From: Bacillus sp. BGMRC 2118 | Lineage (GTDB): Bacteria > Bacillota > Bacilli > Bacillales > SA4 | Reading direction: 5' to 3' | DNA: 64,000 bases | Assembly (NCBI GenBank): GCA_008364785.1 | Contig: VTTJ01000001.1 | Span: 434,001-498,000 of the forward strand | Shown: positions 1 through 8,514 of the stretch, piece by piece | Position numbering within the stretch: the stretch's first letter is position 1 | Layout: every line of letters starts with the position of its first letter | The notes under the pieces: generated by a model | What the model was told of the DNA's origin: nothing | The model's input: the letters and a program-made list of their open reading frames with translations, nothing else | Databases searched by the model: none | Program-made: the position numbers and the translations under genes

Positions 1-116
1 GTTGGTACACCCTTACTATTTATCATAAAATAATTGCTCACAGCCGTTGCGTAAAACGCTCTGAATAACAATGCCATGCCATCAACAAGCAGCATTTTTT
101 TAGTTGTCTCTTCCAC
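1..116 (-). CDS. ypcP: 5'-3' exonuclease YpcP, N-terminal part only
   Basis: Partial gene running off the left edge; about 38 N-terminal residues are present. After the GTG start the translation contains LLVDGMALLFRAF, the opening metal-binding Asp motif of the FEN/PolA-type 5'-3' exonuclease family, and YpcP is the free-standing member in Bacillus. The GTG at 116 is chosen because a purine-rich GTGGGGTG stretch precedes it and the motif begins about ten codons later. The family removes 5' flaps and RNA primers during replication and repair. Position next to the dynA region agrees with B. subtilis. Assignment rests on the short motif plus synteny. Confidence 0.8.
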   Translation of the reverse strand, partial: MEETTKKMLLVDGMALLFRAFYATAVSNYFMINSKGVP

Positions 117-427
117 TATTACACCCCACTTTATATTTGCCATGTCTATTATATCATAGTAGAAATAGATGAAAAATTGTTACTTATTGGCTAATGAGAT
201 AGATCTTTGTTGATTGTTTTCACAATTAATCCGTTTACAACGTTAATTTCAATTGTTTTGAGGCTTGAGGCATCCTTTCACCAAGAGAATGAAGTAGTAT
301 TTGTTTCATTAAAAGCGACATGATTTATGAAAAGAGCCTTAAAAAAGACGTCCATTTGGACGTCTTGTAAGGATACTAGTGAATATTGTATCAACCACTT
401 GAAGAACACGAACTACTGTTAATTTTG
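117..427. other. intergenic region between ypcP and a membrane-protein gene
   Basis: No ORF with a ribosome binding site is seen here. It holds the upstream region of ypcP and, near 345-366, the terminator of the gene to the right. Confidence 0.6.
345..366 (-). terminator. intrinsic terminator
   Basis: A 10-bp perfect inverted repeat (AAGACGTCCA / TGGACGTCTT) with a very short loop is followed on the minus strand by six T residues. It lies downstream of the 428-1042 gene. Confidence 0.85.
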
Positions 428-1042
428 TTAGGAATTTGGTAATGTTCGCTTTACTTCTACATTTACTTCCCTTAATGCTGTATAAATGCGGCGTTTGTTT
501 AGTTGTACATCTTTCGTTACAGGCATGTGAAAAACTGTTCCGTTTTGGTATGTAAAGACAAGATCTCCTTCTACCATCACTCCATTATTCATAACCTGAA
601 GTTGCTCTGCATGAGTGACATCTTTCCACTTATATGTCTCCGTTTTGAATCCCCAAAAGTCATTATGGTGGATTCCTTCATTGTCTAAATAAAAATAATG
701 ATTTAATGAAAAAATGATGGCAATAGCTGCTGGTACTGATAGTACCCAAAAATAGAAATGGTTTACTTTCCTTTCCTTTAACAACATTTTATTTCTATAA
801 ATTAAATAAGTAATAATAACAATAGCAAACCATACTAATGCTCCTGCAAATATGGCATAATTTGAATTTGGTGTGGTGAAGAACCAGCCTTTAATGGAGT
901 TACTAATAAAAATATCCTGATATGTGTAAATTGCAACAAACGGTAAAAAAATACTGGATGAGATTAGTATAATGCTGGCCATAATGAGAAACTTGGGTAA
1001 ATCAAATTGATTCTTTTTTGTTGTAATCGTATATCCAGTCAT
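428..1042 (-). CDS. membrane protein of unknown function (PH-domain-like C-terminus)
   Basis: A 204-residue protein with three hydrophobic segments (about residues 17-40, 62-82 and 97-115) followed by a soluble C-terminal half of about 85 residues. That half reads like a small beta-rich domain: it starts DNEGIHHND and has a KWKDVTHAE strand, as in the bacterial PH-like domains that follow membrane helices. I infer an integral membrane protein with a cytoplasmic beta domain. The start is well supported by AAAGGAGAGCGATT before ATG. It is a single gene with its own terminator and no recognised substrate or pathway. Confidence 0.75.
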   Translation of the reverse strand: MTGYTITTKKNQFDLPKFLIMASIILISSSIFLPFVAIYTYQDIFISNSIKGWFFTTPNSNYAIFAGALVWFAIVIITYLIYRNKMLLKERKVNHFYFWVLSVPAAIAIIFSLNHYFYLDNEGIHHNDFWGFKTETYKWKDVTHAEQLQVMNNGVMVEGDLVFTYQNGTVFHMPVTKDVQLNKRRIYTALREVNVEVKRTLPNS

Positions 1043-1156
1043 AATCGCTCTCCTTTTGTTAGTCTCTTTTTATTTTATCAGATTTTTCCAAATATAGAGA
1101 ACCTTTTTCTCTCCCTAATAAAGATCTGTAAATTGAACTTGTTGAAATTGCACATT

Positions 1157-1182
1157 AAAAACCCCGTCTCCATAGACAGGGT
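1157..1182 (-). terminator. intrinsic terminator of the 42-aa gene
   Basis: Nine-bp stem with one G-U pair (ACCCCGTCT / AGACAGGGT), followed on the minus strand by a T run. It sits downstream of the small gene at 1254-1382. Confidence 0.75.
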
Positions 1183-1253
1183 CCAAATTTCTTTACGGTA
1201 TCTCCCACGACTGCCGTTAATAATGCAAACTAACACCGTAGGAGTTCACGCAT

Positions 1254-1382
1254 TTATTTCTTCTTTTTCATTCCAGCTTTCTCTGCTTCTACTTCTGCAT
1301 ATGATTGGAATTCAGGTGAGTTACCTTTTTTAACATTATCATTGCGCTGTGCATTTGCATTGGCATTTTTCGTTCTACCCAT
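1254..1382 (-). CDS. small basic protein, possibly a spore protein (42 aa)
   Basis: A 42-codon gene. The product begins MGRTKNANANAQRN, contains SPEFQSYAEVEAEKAG and ends in a run of lysines. A strong ribosome binding site (AAAAAAGGAGTGATCGAG) precedes the ATG and a terminator follows, so it is almost certainly expressed. Asn/Ala/Gln richness, small size and a central 'EF.SYAEVEAEKA' segment recall small acid-soluble spore proteins, and B. subtilis carries sspL in this neighbourhood, but the sequence does not match SspL as I remember it. Function is therefore inferred, not shown. It contains no cysteine and no membrane segment. Confidence 0.8.
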   Translation of the reverse strand: MGRTKNANANAQRNDNVKKGNSPEFQSYAEVEAEKAGMKKKK

Positions 1383-1465
1383 CTCGATCACTCCTTTTTT
1401 ATTATGTTTTTAACCATAGATAGTATTTGTAGCTTTTGTATTTTTATGTTTTTCGCAAAAATAAG

Positions 1466-1499
1466 AAACAGCCCTTCTCCATTAGGAAAAGGACTGTTT
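1466..1499 (-). terminator. intrinsic terminator overlapping the sulfurtransferase 3' end
   Basis: An 11-bp stem with one G-U pair (AAACAGCCCTT / AAGGACTGTTT) is followed on the minus strand by TTTCTTATTTTTG. It overlaps the stop region of the 1482-2321 gene. Confidence 0.7.
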
Positions 1500-2321
1500 A
1501 GAGGAAATTGGATTATCTGGATAGGTTATCCAATCACTCCAACTTCCTGCATAAAGTAATACATTTTCATATCCTGCTTCACTCAACGACAAAATATTAG
1601 GACAAGCTGTCACACCTGATCCACAATAGACAATGATTTCTTTTTCTTTAGGTAAATCTTTAAATTGCATTTGCAATTGTTCTTGGTTCTTCCACTTTCC
1701 ATTCTGTAATGATTCTTGCCAAAAATAGTTCACAGCTCCTGGTATGTGGCCCGCCTTTTTATCAATTGGTTCCTCAACACCCAGGTAGCGGGTATTTTCT
1801 CTAGAATCTATGAGTATCGTTTCAGGATCATTTAGCTTTGCCTTAACATCCTCAACAGAAGCTAACATATGGCTTTGGATGATGGGTTTGAAACTTCTTT
1901 TTTTAGTTGTAGGAAAAGCACTACTTAATGGTAAACCTTCGTCTTTCCATGAGCGAAAGTTGCCGTTCATCACAAATACATTTTCATGTCCATAGTAACG
2001 CAATATCCACCATAGCCTAGAAGCCATTGCTCCATTTTGGTCATCATACGCTACAACTGTAACATGATTATCAATGCCAATCTCAGAAAACCTTCTGGTC
2101 GAATGTGCGATATCAGGTAGAGGATGTCTACCACCGTGTTCTAAAACGGTACTTGACAAGTCTTTATTTAGATCCAGATAGAAGGCATTAGGTAGGTGTC
2201 CCTCAGCATACATCTTCCCCCCTGCATCAGGGTCATTTAACTGAAACCGACAATCAACAATCCTAACATTTGGATTATCAATATTTTCAAGTACCCATTG
2301 AAAAGACTTTATATGGATCAT
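1482..2321 (-). CDS. sulfurtransferase (3-mercaptopyruvate/thiosulfate type, two rhodanese domains)
   Basis: A 279-residue protein of the SseA/rhodanese family, which moves a sulfane sulfur from mercaptopyruvate or thiosulfate to an acceptor through a cysteine persulfide in the cytoplasm. It shows the usual two-domain layout: an inactive N-terminal rhodanese domain (about 1-135) and a catalytic C-terminal one (about 150-275). The active loop reads CGSGVTA, the form associated with mercaptopyruvate sulfurtransferases, whereas classical thiosulfate rhodaneses have CRKGVT. Length is typical. Its ATG overlaps the stop of the upstream DUF2533 gene (ATGA), so the two are probably co-translated. Exact substrate is inferred from the loop only. 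Confidence 0.9.
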   Translation of the reverse strand: MIHIKSFQWVLENIDNPNVRIVDCRFQLNDPDAGGKMYAEGHLPNAFYLDLNKDLSSTVLEHGGRHPLPDIAHSTRRFSEIGIDNHVTVVAYDDQNGAMASRLWWILRYYGHENVFVMNGNFRSWKDEGLPLSSAFPTTKKRSFKPIIQSHMLASVEDVKAKLNDPETILIDSRENTRYLGVEEPIDKKAGHIPGAVNYFWQESLQNGKWKNQEQLQMQFKDLPKEKEIIVYCGSGVTACPNILSLSEAGYENVLLYAGSWSDWITYPDNPISSKQSFS

Positions 2322-2587
2322 GAACGGTTACCTTTCAGCTTTGTTGCGTACTCCATAACCATTTGTTCTGTTACCAATCTTCTCACTGGGATGATACCTT
2401 GTTTTGCCAAGTCATTAATTTGGACTGTAACTCTATTTATAGAATCTGTTGAAAACTCTTTCCCTTCAAGACATAAAGAGACAGCTTGATCAATAAAGCT
2501 TTCACGTTGTGCTTCTAACATTAAAAATTGTTTTACTAGCTCATGTTGTTTAGATGAGTGAGCTGATATTTCTTTATGAACTGACAT
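2318..2587 (-). CDS. ypbS: DUF2533 family protein (YpbS-like)
   Basis: A small helical protein of about 89 residues beginning MSVHKEISAHSSK; I recognise it as the YpbS/DUF2533 type found beside ypbR in Bacillus. Function is unknown. The start at 2587 is chosen over an upstream ATG because GGAAGGGGATTTTA lies directly before it. The gene overlaps the preceding reading frame (2574-2783) by 14 bases and the following sulfurtransferase by 4, so these three genes look translationally coupled. Two to three amphipathic helices are likely, with no membrane segment and no cysteine. Confidence 0.75.
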   Translation of the reverse strand: MSVHKEISAHSSKQHELVKQFLMLEAQRESFIDQAVSLCLEGKEFSTDSINRVTVQINDLAKQGIIPVRRLVTEQMVMEYATKLKGNRS

Positions 2588-2783
2588 TAAAATCCCCTTC
2601 CTTATCAAACCCTCTTTTTTTCATTAATTTTACTACATTCTCTTTCGGTGTCCAGCAATTAAATTGGTATTTAGGCTGGGTTGAAAATCCTAATCTAGAA
2701 CAACGATAGCTAACGCCCTGATTCGTCTTATCTACGGCATAGTGAATACATGTTGCACAAGCATGATATGGATGTTTGCTCAT
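2574..2783 (-). CDS. small cysteine-containing protein, putative zinc ribbon
   Basis: A 69-residue protein. Cysteines are arranged as CATC near residues 9-12, then single cysteines at about 28 and 43 (YRCSRLGF, FNCWTP). Such spacing suggests a structural zinc site, but this is an inference. The start has a good ribosome binding site (AGGGAGACTGCC). It lies ten bases downstream of dynA and overlaps the DUF2533 gene, so it is probably part of a dynA-led transcript. I do not recognise a named family. Confidence 0.7.
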   Translation of the reverse strand: MSKHPYHACATCIHYAVDKTNQGVSYRCSRLGFSTQPKYQFNCWTPKENVVKLMKKRGFDKEGDFNVSS

Positions 2784-2793
2784 GGCAGTCTCC

Positions 2794-5700
2794 CTACTTA
2801 ATCATTTCAGTTACATTCGTTTCAATTTTCTTTAGCTGATCTACATCAATCTTTTCTGATAGTACTTCAAGCATGCCATCAAAATAATGATCAGTTTCCA
2901 CTTTTGCACGGTTCTTCCATCCCTCTAATTGACTAATAAAGTTAGAGGAATAATAGTCAGCCATTATTTCTTCATTGCTCTGAACATATTCTGAAACGGG
3001 CTCTTGCAACAGTTTCTCCAGTTCATCTCTCATTTCCTTTTTGCCACCCTTTTCGAAAAAGGCTTTGGCATTTTTATATGATGAAAGAGATTTCTGGAAC
3101 ATCTCCTTTGTAAGTTGCTCGGCCATATTCGCAAACGGTAAGAGCTCTATCTTATCAGGATTTTTATATGTGAGCTGAAAGGTTTGTTGAATGTTGCCAA
3201 TTTCCGTATTAACCTGGCTATGAACAGACGATAACTGCTTCTTCACAAATCCTTCAACTCTCACACTCGTTGCACGCAGTTCTTGAATTAAATCAAACGC
3301 CACAAACTCAAGTAGCTCATCAAGACTATTATTTAACGCCTTTTTCGTGTTCTTTGCTTCATCGTTTAATACCGACGGGTGAAATGACTCATTGAACATA
3401 TCAGAAAAACGTAAAAACACTCGTTGCTTTACATAATACAACAACTCTTTTACTTCTTTTTCAATTGCACGAAGTTGTGATTCAGTCTTCAGATTTGAAA
3501 TGATAGAATGAATGGCACCTTTTTCATCAGATAATTTCAGTATCCGTTGCTCTTTTTCTTCATTTCCTATTTGAGATGTTTCCATATACTCTTTTAACAC
3601 ATCTTTAATTCTATGAAGGTCAAGGCGTGCTGAAGTTACAGTTAGCTCCGTCAACTCATGATAAATAAAATCCTTGAATGAACTCTCAAACTTAGCTATA
3701 CCAGAGCTATTCATCACACTTTGTTGTTCAATGTTTTGACCTTGTTTTTCTTGCAGGGCTAATAAACTCGATAATGGAAACAATCTTGGCTTTCTAATTC
3801 CGTAAGCTAATAACTGGCTACTAACATAGCTTTGGACAATTTCTAATTCATCTGTTGAAGATGCAAGATCTGCTGCATTGATCATAAAGAACATTTTATC
3901 CAGTTCAAAGGCATCCTTGACACGCCCCAGCTGTATTAGAAATTCTCGATCCGCCTTAGAAAAGGCATGATTGTAATAAGTTACAAAAAGAATTGCATCT
4001 GCATTTTTAATGTATTCAAATGCTACACCAGTATGGCGCGCATTGATAGAATCCGCACCCGGAGTATCCACAAGTGTAATTCCTTGTCTCGTGAAGTCAC
4101 AATCATAGTACACTTCAATCCATTCCACGAAACAAGATTTCTCTTCTTTTGCTACATATTCTTCAAATTCTTTTAGTCCTACATATAAAAGTTGACCGAA
4201 ATGTTCTTGTACTTGATCAATTCCGCTTAGCACTGCTTTTAGAAAGCTAAAATGTGGCTTTTGACGCGGTTCAATATATTCAAGCTTCACAATGTCCTGA
4301 ATTTGTTGTATTGCAGCAGAGATGGTGGTAAATTCCTTCTCAAAGAACTTAAGTGAGAAGGCTAAATCCTTCTCCAGTTGCTTTTCATCCTTCACTTGTA
4401 CTCGCACAGTGCCGTGTGTATGTTCACTCGTTACCGGTTTAATTTTATTTATTGTAGCTGTCGTAGGGTTTGGTGAAACTGGAAGCAACTTCTCACCAAT
4501 TAAAGCATTTGCGAATGATGATTTACCCGCACTAAATGCACCGAATAATGCTACAGTAAAGGACTGATGTTTTAGTCGAGTTGCCTTATCTGATAACTCT
4601 TTTATTACGGTTTGTAAACCTCTCACATCTTTCAGGGATTCTACAACAGCTTCAATTTTTGTGATCATTTCTTCTGTATTCCCATTGGATGCATCAATCA
4701 ATTTAACAGGTTCTTCAGTTCGAATAACCTCTTGTTCATTGGCTACATCTTCTGCAACTGGCCTCACAGCAACGATTTGATTAGAAATTGTTCTTTTCTC
4801 ATTTTTAACTGATTCAAGTAATCTATTTTGAAGATCCGCTACACTATGAGATGGTCCATTTGTCAAACAGTTTAGCACATGTTCTTTTTCCTTATTTATT
4901 TTGTCATCTAGCTTTCTTAATTCAATAAGTGCTACCTTATATTTCTCAACTTCTACTAATTCCTCTGTTATAGCCTTTAGCTGAGATTGACTGTATTTTT
5001 CTAGAATCGGAAGCCATGACTCCATTAGAGCTAATGATGCATTGCGGTATTTCCGTTTACAAACAGCTGCAACATCATTTGTGAAGTTAAGTACACTATC
5101 TCCTGTTACTTTAGCACCCTTTTTCACTAATTTTTTTAAATCCTCTGGTGTAATGGTAACCTTTAATTCATATACTTTACTAGCTTCTGTTTCTGATAAA
5201 CTGTAATTTTTTATGAATGTAGAAAGTAATTCTTTTATATGCCAATCGATTTGTGATTGAATTTTTTCAGTAAGGTCAGAATGGAAGGCAAGTGACCTCT
5301 CTTCTTTTTCTTTTTCCGTTTTTTGTTTCGCAAATAAAACACCAACCTTAAAATCCGGTTGTTCTGCTTCTAAGAAGCTTTTAGCTAATTCACGTGTTTG
5401 AAATGGCATGATATAAGCATTATCGAGAATTTTATTCAACTCATCTTGAAACCATTGCAAAGCATTCTCTGGAAGTTGAGTAGCTTTTAACTTTTCTTTA
5501 TCCATTTGCTCTATTTTGTTCAGTAAATTTTCTCTATCTTTATGTTCTATACTGGATAATTCGTTCTCCCACTTCTCATATTCATCCTGATTTTTATTCT
5601 TCAGAAACTCCATATGATCATCAATCACATTTTTAGCTGCATTTGCAATGCTATCTAAGAGTGCTTCCTCTTTCTTATCCAGAACAAATGAAAGAAACGA

Positions 5701-6477
5701 TTTCATATCATATAGTTGGTTGTTGTCTAAATTTTTATCTCTTATACTAGTGTAAAAAATATCATTTGGTTCTACACCCCAATCAAGGAATGCCTGCTGA
5801 ACCCCTAATTTAAACTGTTCAAACGGAAGCTCAGACTCTTGATGCTTATCAATTTGATTAATAATTAAATAAAGTGGCTTATCCATTTCTTGAAGTTTCT
5901 TTGTGAAATGGAAACTAACTTCTGATTGGACATGATTATAGTCCATCATATAAAAGATCATGTCTGCTAAATGAAGCGCAGATTCAGTTGCTACTCGGTG
6001 GGCATCATCAACTGAATCAATTCCTGGTGTATCAAGGATTGTCACTCCATGAGGAATGAATGAAGAGTTTGTTCCAATCTCAATCCATTCAACCTCACCA
6101 CCGTCCATACAGAACTTCTTTATTTCATTTATGTCATATGGTGCTGGAAATTCCACTACCTCACCATTGAACATATACACTCTTGCTAATTCTTCACCTG
6201 AACGTACTTTTACTAAATTTGCACTTGTAGGAATAGGGCTCGATGGCAATATATCGCTTCCTGCCAGCTCATTAATCATACTCGACTTCCCAGCAGAAAA
6301 ATGCCCGCAAAACCCGATACTATATTCTCGATCATACAACTTATGAATCAACTGTTTTATTTTTTTTGATTGCTCACTATCACCAGACTGCTCCATAACT
6401 GAATAAACACCAGTTAAATTTGTGAGTAAATCCTCTTCTGTAAGTCTCTGTTCTCCCGCTGCTAGCTTTTGACTCAT
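2794..6477 (-). CDS. dynA: DynA, tandem dynamin-like GTPase
   Basis: A giant protein of about 1,227 residues, the expected size for DynA (YpbR), the internally fused bacterial dynamin that tethers and fuses membranes and helps the cell survive membrane damage and phage. Two GTPase heads are visible: P-loops GHFSAGKSS (about 58-66) and GAFSAGKSS (about 640-650), with G3 motifs LDTPGID and VDTPGAD. Long coiled-coil stalks follow each head, with hydrophobic paddle segments. I place the start at 6477 (second ATG) because AAGGAG is only about 2 bases from the ATG at 6486 but about 11 from this one; neither spacing is ideal. Function is from the family. Confidence 0.95.
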   Translation of the reverse strand: MSQKLAAGEQRLTEEDLLTNLTGVYSVMEQSGDSEQSKKIKQLIHKLYDREYSIGFCGHFSAGKSSMINELAGSDILPSSPIPTSANLVKVRSGEELARVYMFNGEVVEFPAPYDINEIKKFCMDGGEVEWIEIGTNSSFIPHGVTILDTPGIDSVDDAHRVATESALHLADMIFYMMDYNHVQSEVSFHFTKKLQEMDKPLYLIINQIDKHQESELPFEQFKLGVQQAFLDWGVEPNDIFYTSIRDKNLDNNQLYDMKSFLSFVLDKKEEALLDSIANAAKNVIDDHMEFLKNKNQDEYEKWENELSSIEHKDRENLLNKIEQMDKEKLKATQLPENALQWFQDELNKILDNAYIMPFQTRELAKSFLEAEQPDFKVGVLFAKQKTEKEKEERSLAFHSDLTEKIQSQIDWHIKELLSTFIKNYSLSETEASKVYELKVTITPEDLKKLVKKGAKVTGDSVLNFTNDVAAVCKRKYRNASLALMESWLPILEKYSQSQLKAITEELVEVEKYKVALIELRKLDDKINKEKEHVLNCLTNGPSHSVADLQNRLLESVKNEKRTISNQIVAVRPVAEDVANEQEVIRTEEPVKLIDASNGNTEEMITKIEAVVESLKDVRGLQTVIKELSDKATRLKHQSFTVALFGAFSAGKSSFANALIGEKLLPVSPNPTTATINKIKPVTSEHTHGTVRVQVKDEKQLEKDLAFSLKFFEKEFTTISAAIQQIQDIVKLEYIEPRQKPHFSFLKAVLSGIDQVQEHFGQLLYVGLKEFEEYVAKEEKSCFVEWIEVYYDCDFTRQGITLVDTPGADSINARHTGVAFEYIKNADAILFVTYYNHAFSKADREFLIQLGRVKDAFELDKMFFMINAADLASSTDELEIVQSYVSSQLLAYGIRKPRLFPLSSLLALQEKQGQNIEQQSVMNSSGIAKFESSFKDFIYHELTELTVTSARLDLHRIKDVLKEYMETSQIGNEEKEQRILKLSDEKGAIHSIISNLKTESQLRAIEKEVKELLYYVKQRVFLRFSDMFNESFHPSVLNDEAKNTKKALNNSLDELLEFVAFDLIQELRATSVRVEGFVKKQLSSVHSQVNTEIGNIQQTFQLTYKNPDKIELLPFANMAEQLTKEMFQKSLSSYKNAKAFFEKGGKKEMRDELEKLLQEPVSEYVQSNEEIMADYYSSNFISQLEGWKNRAKVETDHYFDGMLEVLSEKIDVDQLKKIETNVTEMIK

Positions 6478-6580
6478 GTCGTGCATATCTCCTTTTTCTA
6501 TCCATTAAACGTTTTCTATCCTTTATTCTACTGTATTCCTACATATTTTCCTATCATAAATAGGTAGTACAACAAGAAAA

Positions 6581-6602
6581 AGGCTAGTTTATCACTAGCC
6601 TA
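6581..6602 (-). terminator. intrinsic terminator after ypbQ
   Basis: Eight-bp stem AGGCTAGT / ACTAGCCT with a TTTTTCTT tract on the minus strand. It lies just past the ypbQ stop and separates the bcsA-ypbQ unit from dynA. Confidence 0.8.
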
Positions 6603-6604
6603 TT

Positions 6605-7165
6605 TTATGTTTTTTTTATCGGAGTAGGAAATCTCGATATTTCTTTAAACTTTTCCATGTAGTCGGTTTCATTCATTAATGCCTTTTCTTCAAGAGGAAT
6701 GCGTACAGAAAGTATCAAAATATTTAATAGTGTGAAGGTCACAGCAGTCAAATAGGCTCCAAATAGCATTGGAATGAGTACGATCTCAAGAGCAACAATT
6801 GTGTAATTAGGGTGTCGTAAGTATTTGTATGGACCTTTTTTGACAATTGATGTATTTGGCAAAACAATAATCTTTGTGTTCCAATACTTCCCTAAAGAAG
6901 ATAATGCCCATATACGAACAGCCTGTGTAAGTAAGAATAAGGAAAGTAACATTGGCCACCAAGCTGAAAGTTGATGATTAAAAGCAAACACCTCTACTAG
7001 TAATGCAACAAAGAACAGGCTGTGCATTGCGACCATGTATGGATAATGGTTTTGACCGTATTCTACTCCGCCCTGCTGTTTCATCCATTTTTCATTTTTT
7101 CTAGCTATGATAAGTTCCATGATTCTTTGTATGATAATGACTGATATAAACAAAAGGAACATCAT
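6605..7165 (-). CDS. ypbQ: YpbQ/BpsB, isoprenylcysteine-methyltransferase-like O-methyltransferase
   Basis: A 186-residue integral membrane protein with about four or five hydrophobic helices. The C-terminal half has the ICMT-type signature: GPYKYLRHPNY, followed by a hydrophobic helix and the terminal PLEEKAL...EKFKEI...FP segment. In B. subtilis the equivalent protein methylates alkylpyrones made by the adjacent type III polyketide synthase, giving membrane-associated methyl ethers. Here the start codon lies immediately after the bcsA stop (7166/7165), so the two are one operon with bcsA first. Length fits the family. Confidence 0.9.
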   Translation of the reverse strand: MMFLLFISVIIIQRIMELIIARKNEKWMKQQGGVEYGQNHYPYMVAMHSLFFVALLVEVFAFNHQLSAWWPMLLSLFLLTQAVRIWALSSLGKYWNTKIIVLPNTSIVKKGPYKYLRHPNYTIVALEIVLIPMLFGAYLTAVTFTLLNILILSVRIPLEEKALMNETDYMEKFKEISRFPTPIKKT

Positions 7166-8257
7166 TTACTCATCCCACCTTACAAGCAACAACTCTGAAC
7201 TGAAACCAGGACCTAGTGCAGCGATTAATCCAAGCTCATTCTTTGGAATCTCACACTTCATGAATTCTTCTAAAACGTAATATACGGTAGCCGAGGACAT
7301 GTTTCCATGCTCCCTTAATACATGTTGTGAAATCCTTGTTTTCTCTTTACTAAAACCTAATGACTTTTCGTATGCTTCAATTACTTTTTTTCCACCTGGA
7401 TGGGCTATAAAGTGTTGGATATCATGTAATTTTAACTGATTTTTTTCAAGGAACTTTTCTACATTCGGTTTGAGCCAAGAAGTAATGATTGAAGGAATAT
7501 CTTTTGAAAAAATAACATAGAGACCTTCATTTTTTATATCCCACCCCATCACATCCTCAGAATCAGGCATTAAGGTAGATTGGGTATCAAGCACTCTTGG
7601 TATCGTTAAAATTTTCTCATTTCGTTGCACTACTGCTTTGTCACCAGCTAGTAACACGGCTGCGACACCATCAGAAAATAACGATGTACCGACTAAGTTA
7701 CTTTTAGAACGGTCGTTTCGTTGAAATGTTAGACTACATAGTTCAACTGAAACTACAAGTACCTTTGCATTTGGATATGCTAAACAATACTCGTACGCAC
7801 GAGATAAACCAGCTGCACCTCCTGCGCACCCTAAACCCCAAATCGGAATTCGCTTTGTATGAGGAGAAAATGATAGCTTGTTCATGATTTTTGCTTCGAT
7901 ACTAGGAGTCGAGATACCGGTGGTAGAAATAAAAAATATTGCATCAATTTCGTTATACGGAATGGTGGATTGCAAAAATGTTTGATTATCCAAACAATTA
8001 GTAATTGCTTTCGCTCCTAATTCAACAGCATGCTTAATGTATGTATTGTTTTTTTCTTCAAATGTATGATCCTGTTTAAACCAAGTAATATCTTCAGCAA
8101 GGTTTCTACTACGGATTTCGGCATTTTCAAACACCTTAAGCAAACGAGGCAGGTCTTTAAATGACTGTTGAAAAAGCTCCGCAGCAAATTCCATCGTCGT
8201 ATCTTGTGTTAAATGGTTCGGTGGAATACACACACCGACTGAAGCTATTTTAGGCAT
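7166..8257 (-). CDS. bcsA: BcsA/BpsA, type III polyketide synthase (alkylpyrone synthase)
   Basis: A chalcone-synthase-like enzyme of 363 residues, the normal size. The catalytic triad is visible: Cys144 in GLGCAGGA, His in FIAHPGGKK, and Asn in HGNMSSATV, with the C-terminal GFGPG-type loop appearing as ALGPGFSSE. The family condenses a long-chain acyl-CoA with malonyl-CoA into alkyl pyrones. I start it at the ATG at 8257 because AAAGGGTGGATGGTTT precedes it; the longer frame from 8308 has no good ribosome binding site. It is co-transcribed with the methyltransferase ypbQ. Acyl specificity cannot be read from sequence here. Confidence 0.93.
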   Translation of the reverse strand: MPKIASVGVCIPPNHLTQDTTMEFAAELFQQSFKDLPRLLKVFENAEIRSRNLAEDITWFKQDHTFEEKNNTYIKHAVELGAKAITNCLDNQTFLQSTIPYNEIDAIFFISTTGISTPSIEAKIMNKLSFSPHTKRIPIWGLGCAGGAAGLSRAYEYCLAYPNAKVLVVSVELCSLTFQRNDRSKSNLVGTSLFSDGVAAVLLAGDKAVVQRNEKILTIPRVLDTQSTLMPDSEDVMGWDIKNEGLYVIFSKDIPSIITSWLKPNVEKFLEKNQLKLHDIQHFIAHPGGKKVIEAYEKSLGFSKEKTRISQHVLREHGNMSSATVYYVLEEFMKCEIPKNELGLIAALGPGFSSELLLVRWDE

Positions 8258-8339
8258 AAACCATCCACCCTTTATCATTTCGCTACCTTTACTTTTTTCC
8301 AAATACATTTATGTTATTCATTTATTACCAAAAAATCGG

Positions 8340-8356
8340 GTGGTGCCAGGCACCAC
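8340..8356. repeat. palindromic GTGGTGCC-N-GGCACCAC element
   Basis: A perfect 8+8 bp palindrome around one central base, in the space upstream of bcsA. Elements of this GGTGCC(T/A)GGCACC type recur in intergenic DNA of many bacilli (my recollection). There is no T run, so it is not a standard terminator. A related but diverged hairpin lies at 11947-11976. Confidence 0.6.
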
Positions 8357-8391
8357 TCGAATTTTGTCGAATTATCACTAGATCTAAAAAG

Positions 8392-8425
8392 ATCCAAAAA
8401 AAAAAGCTTCCCTAATGCGGGAAGC
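8392..8425 (-). terminator. intrinsic terminator of the acetyltransferase gene
   Basis: Seven-bp stem GCTTCCC / GGGAAGC with a six-base loop, followed on the minus strand by more than ten T residues. Confidence 0.85.
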
Positions 8426-8514
8426 CAACGTTTTTGGAGAATTTATAACTTGTTGTTGTGCACTTTCATTATAACGCAATAAAACGTTTACAACACTACT
8501 TAAAATTTGGAAAT

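Noticed and set aside
503..688. Small plus-strand ORF inside the membrane-protein gene
   Set aside because: It lies fully within the opposite-strand 428-1042 gene and has no ribosome binding site; the same holds for most short antisense ORFs in dynA, xylA, xylB and other genes.
8258..8514. Purine riboswitch, because xpt-pbuX is expected here
   Set aside because: No G-box-like sequence was seen; the xpt-pbuX genes are simply not in this window.
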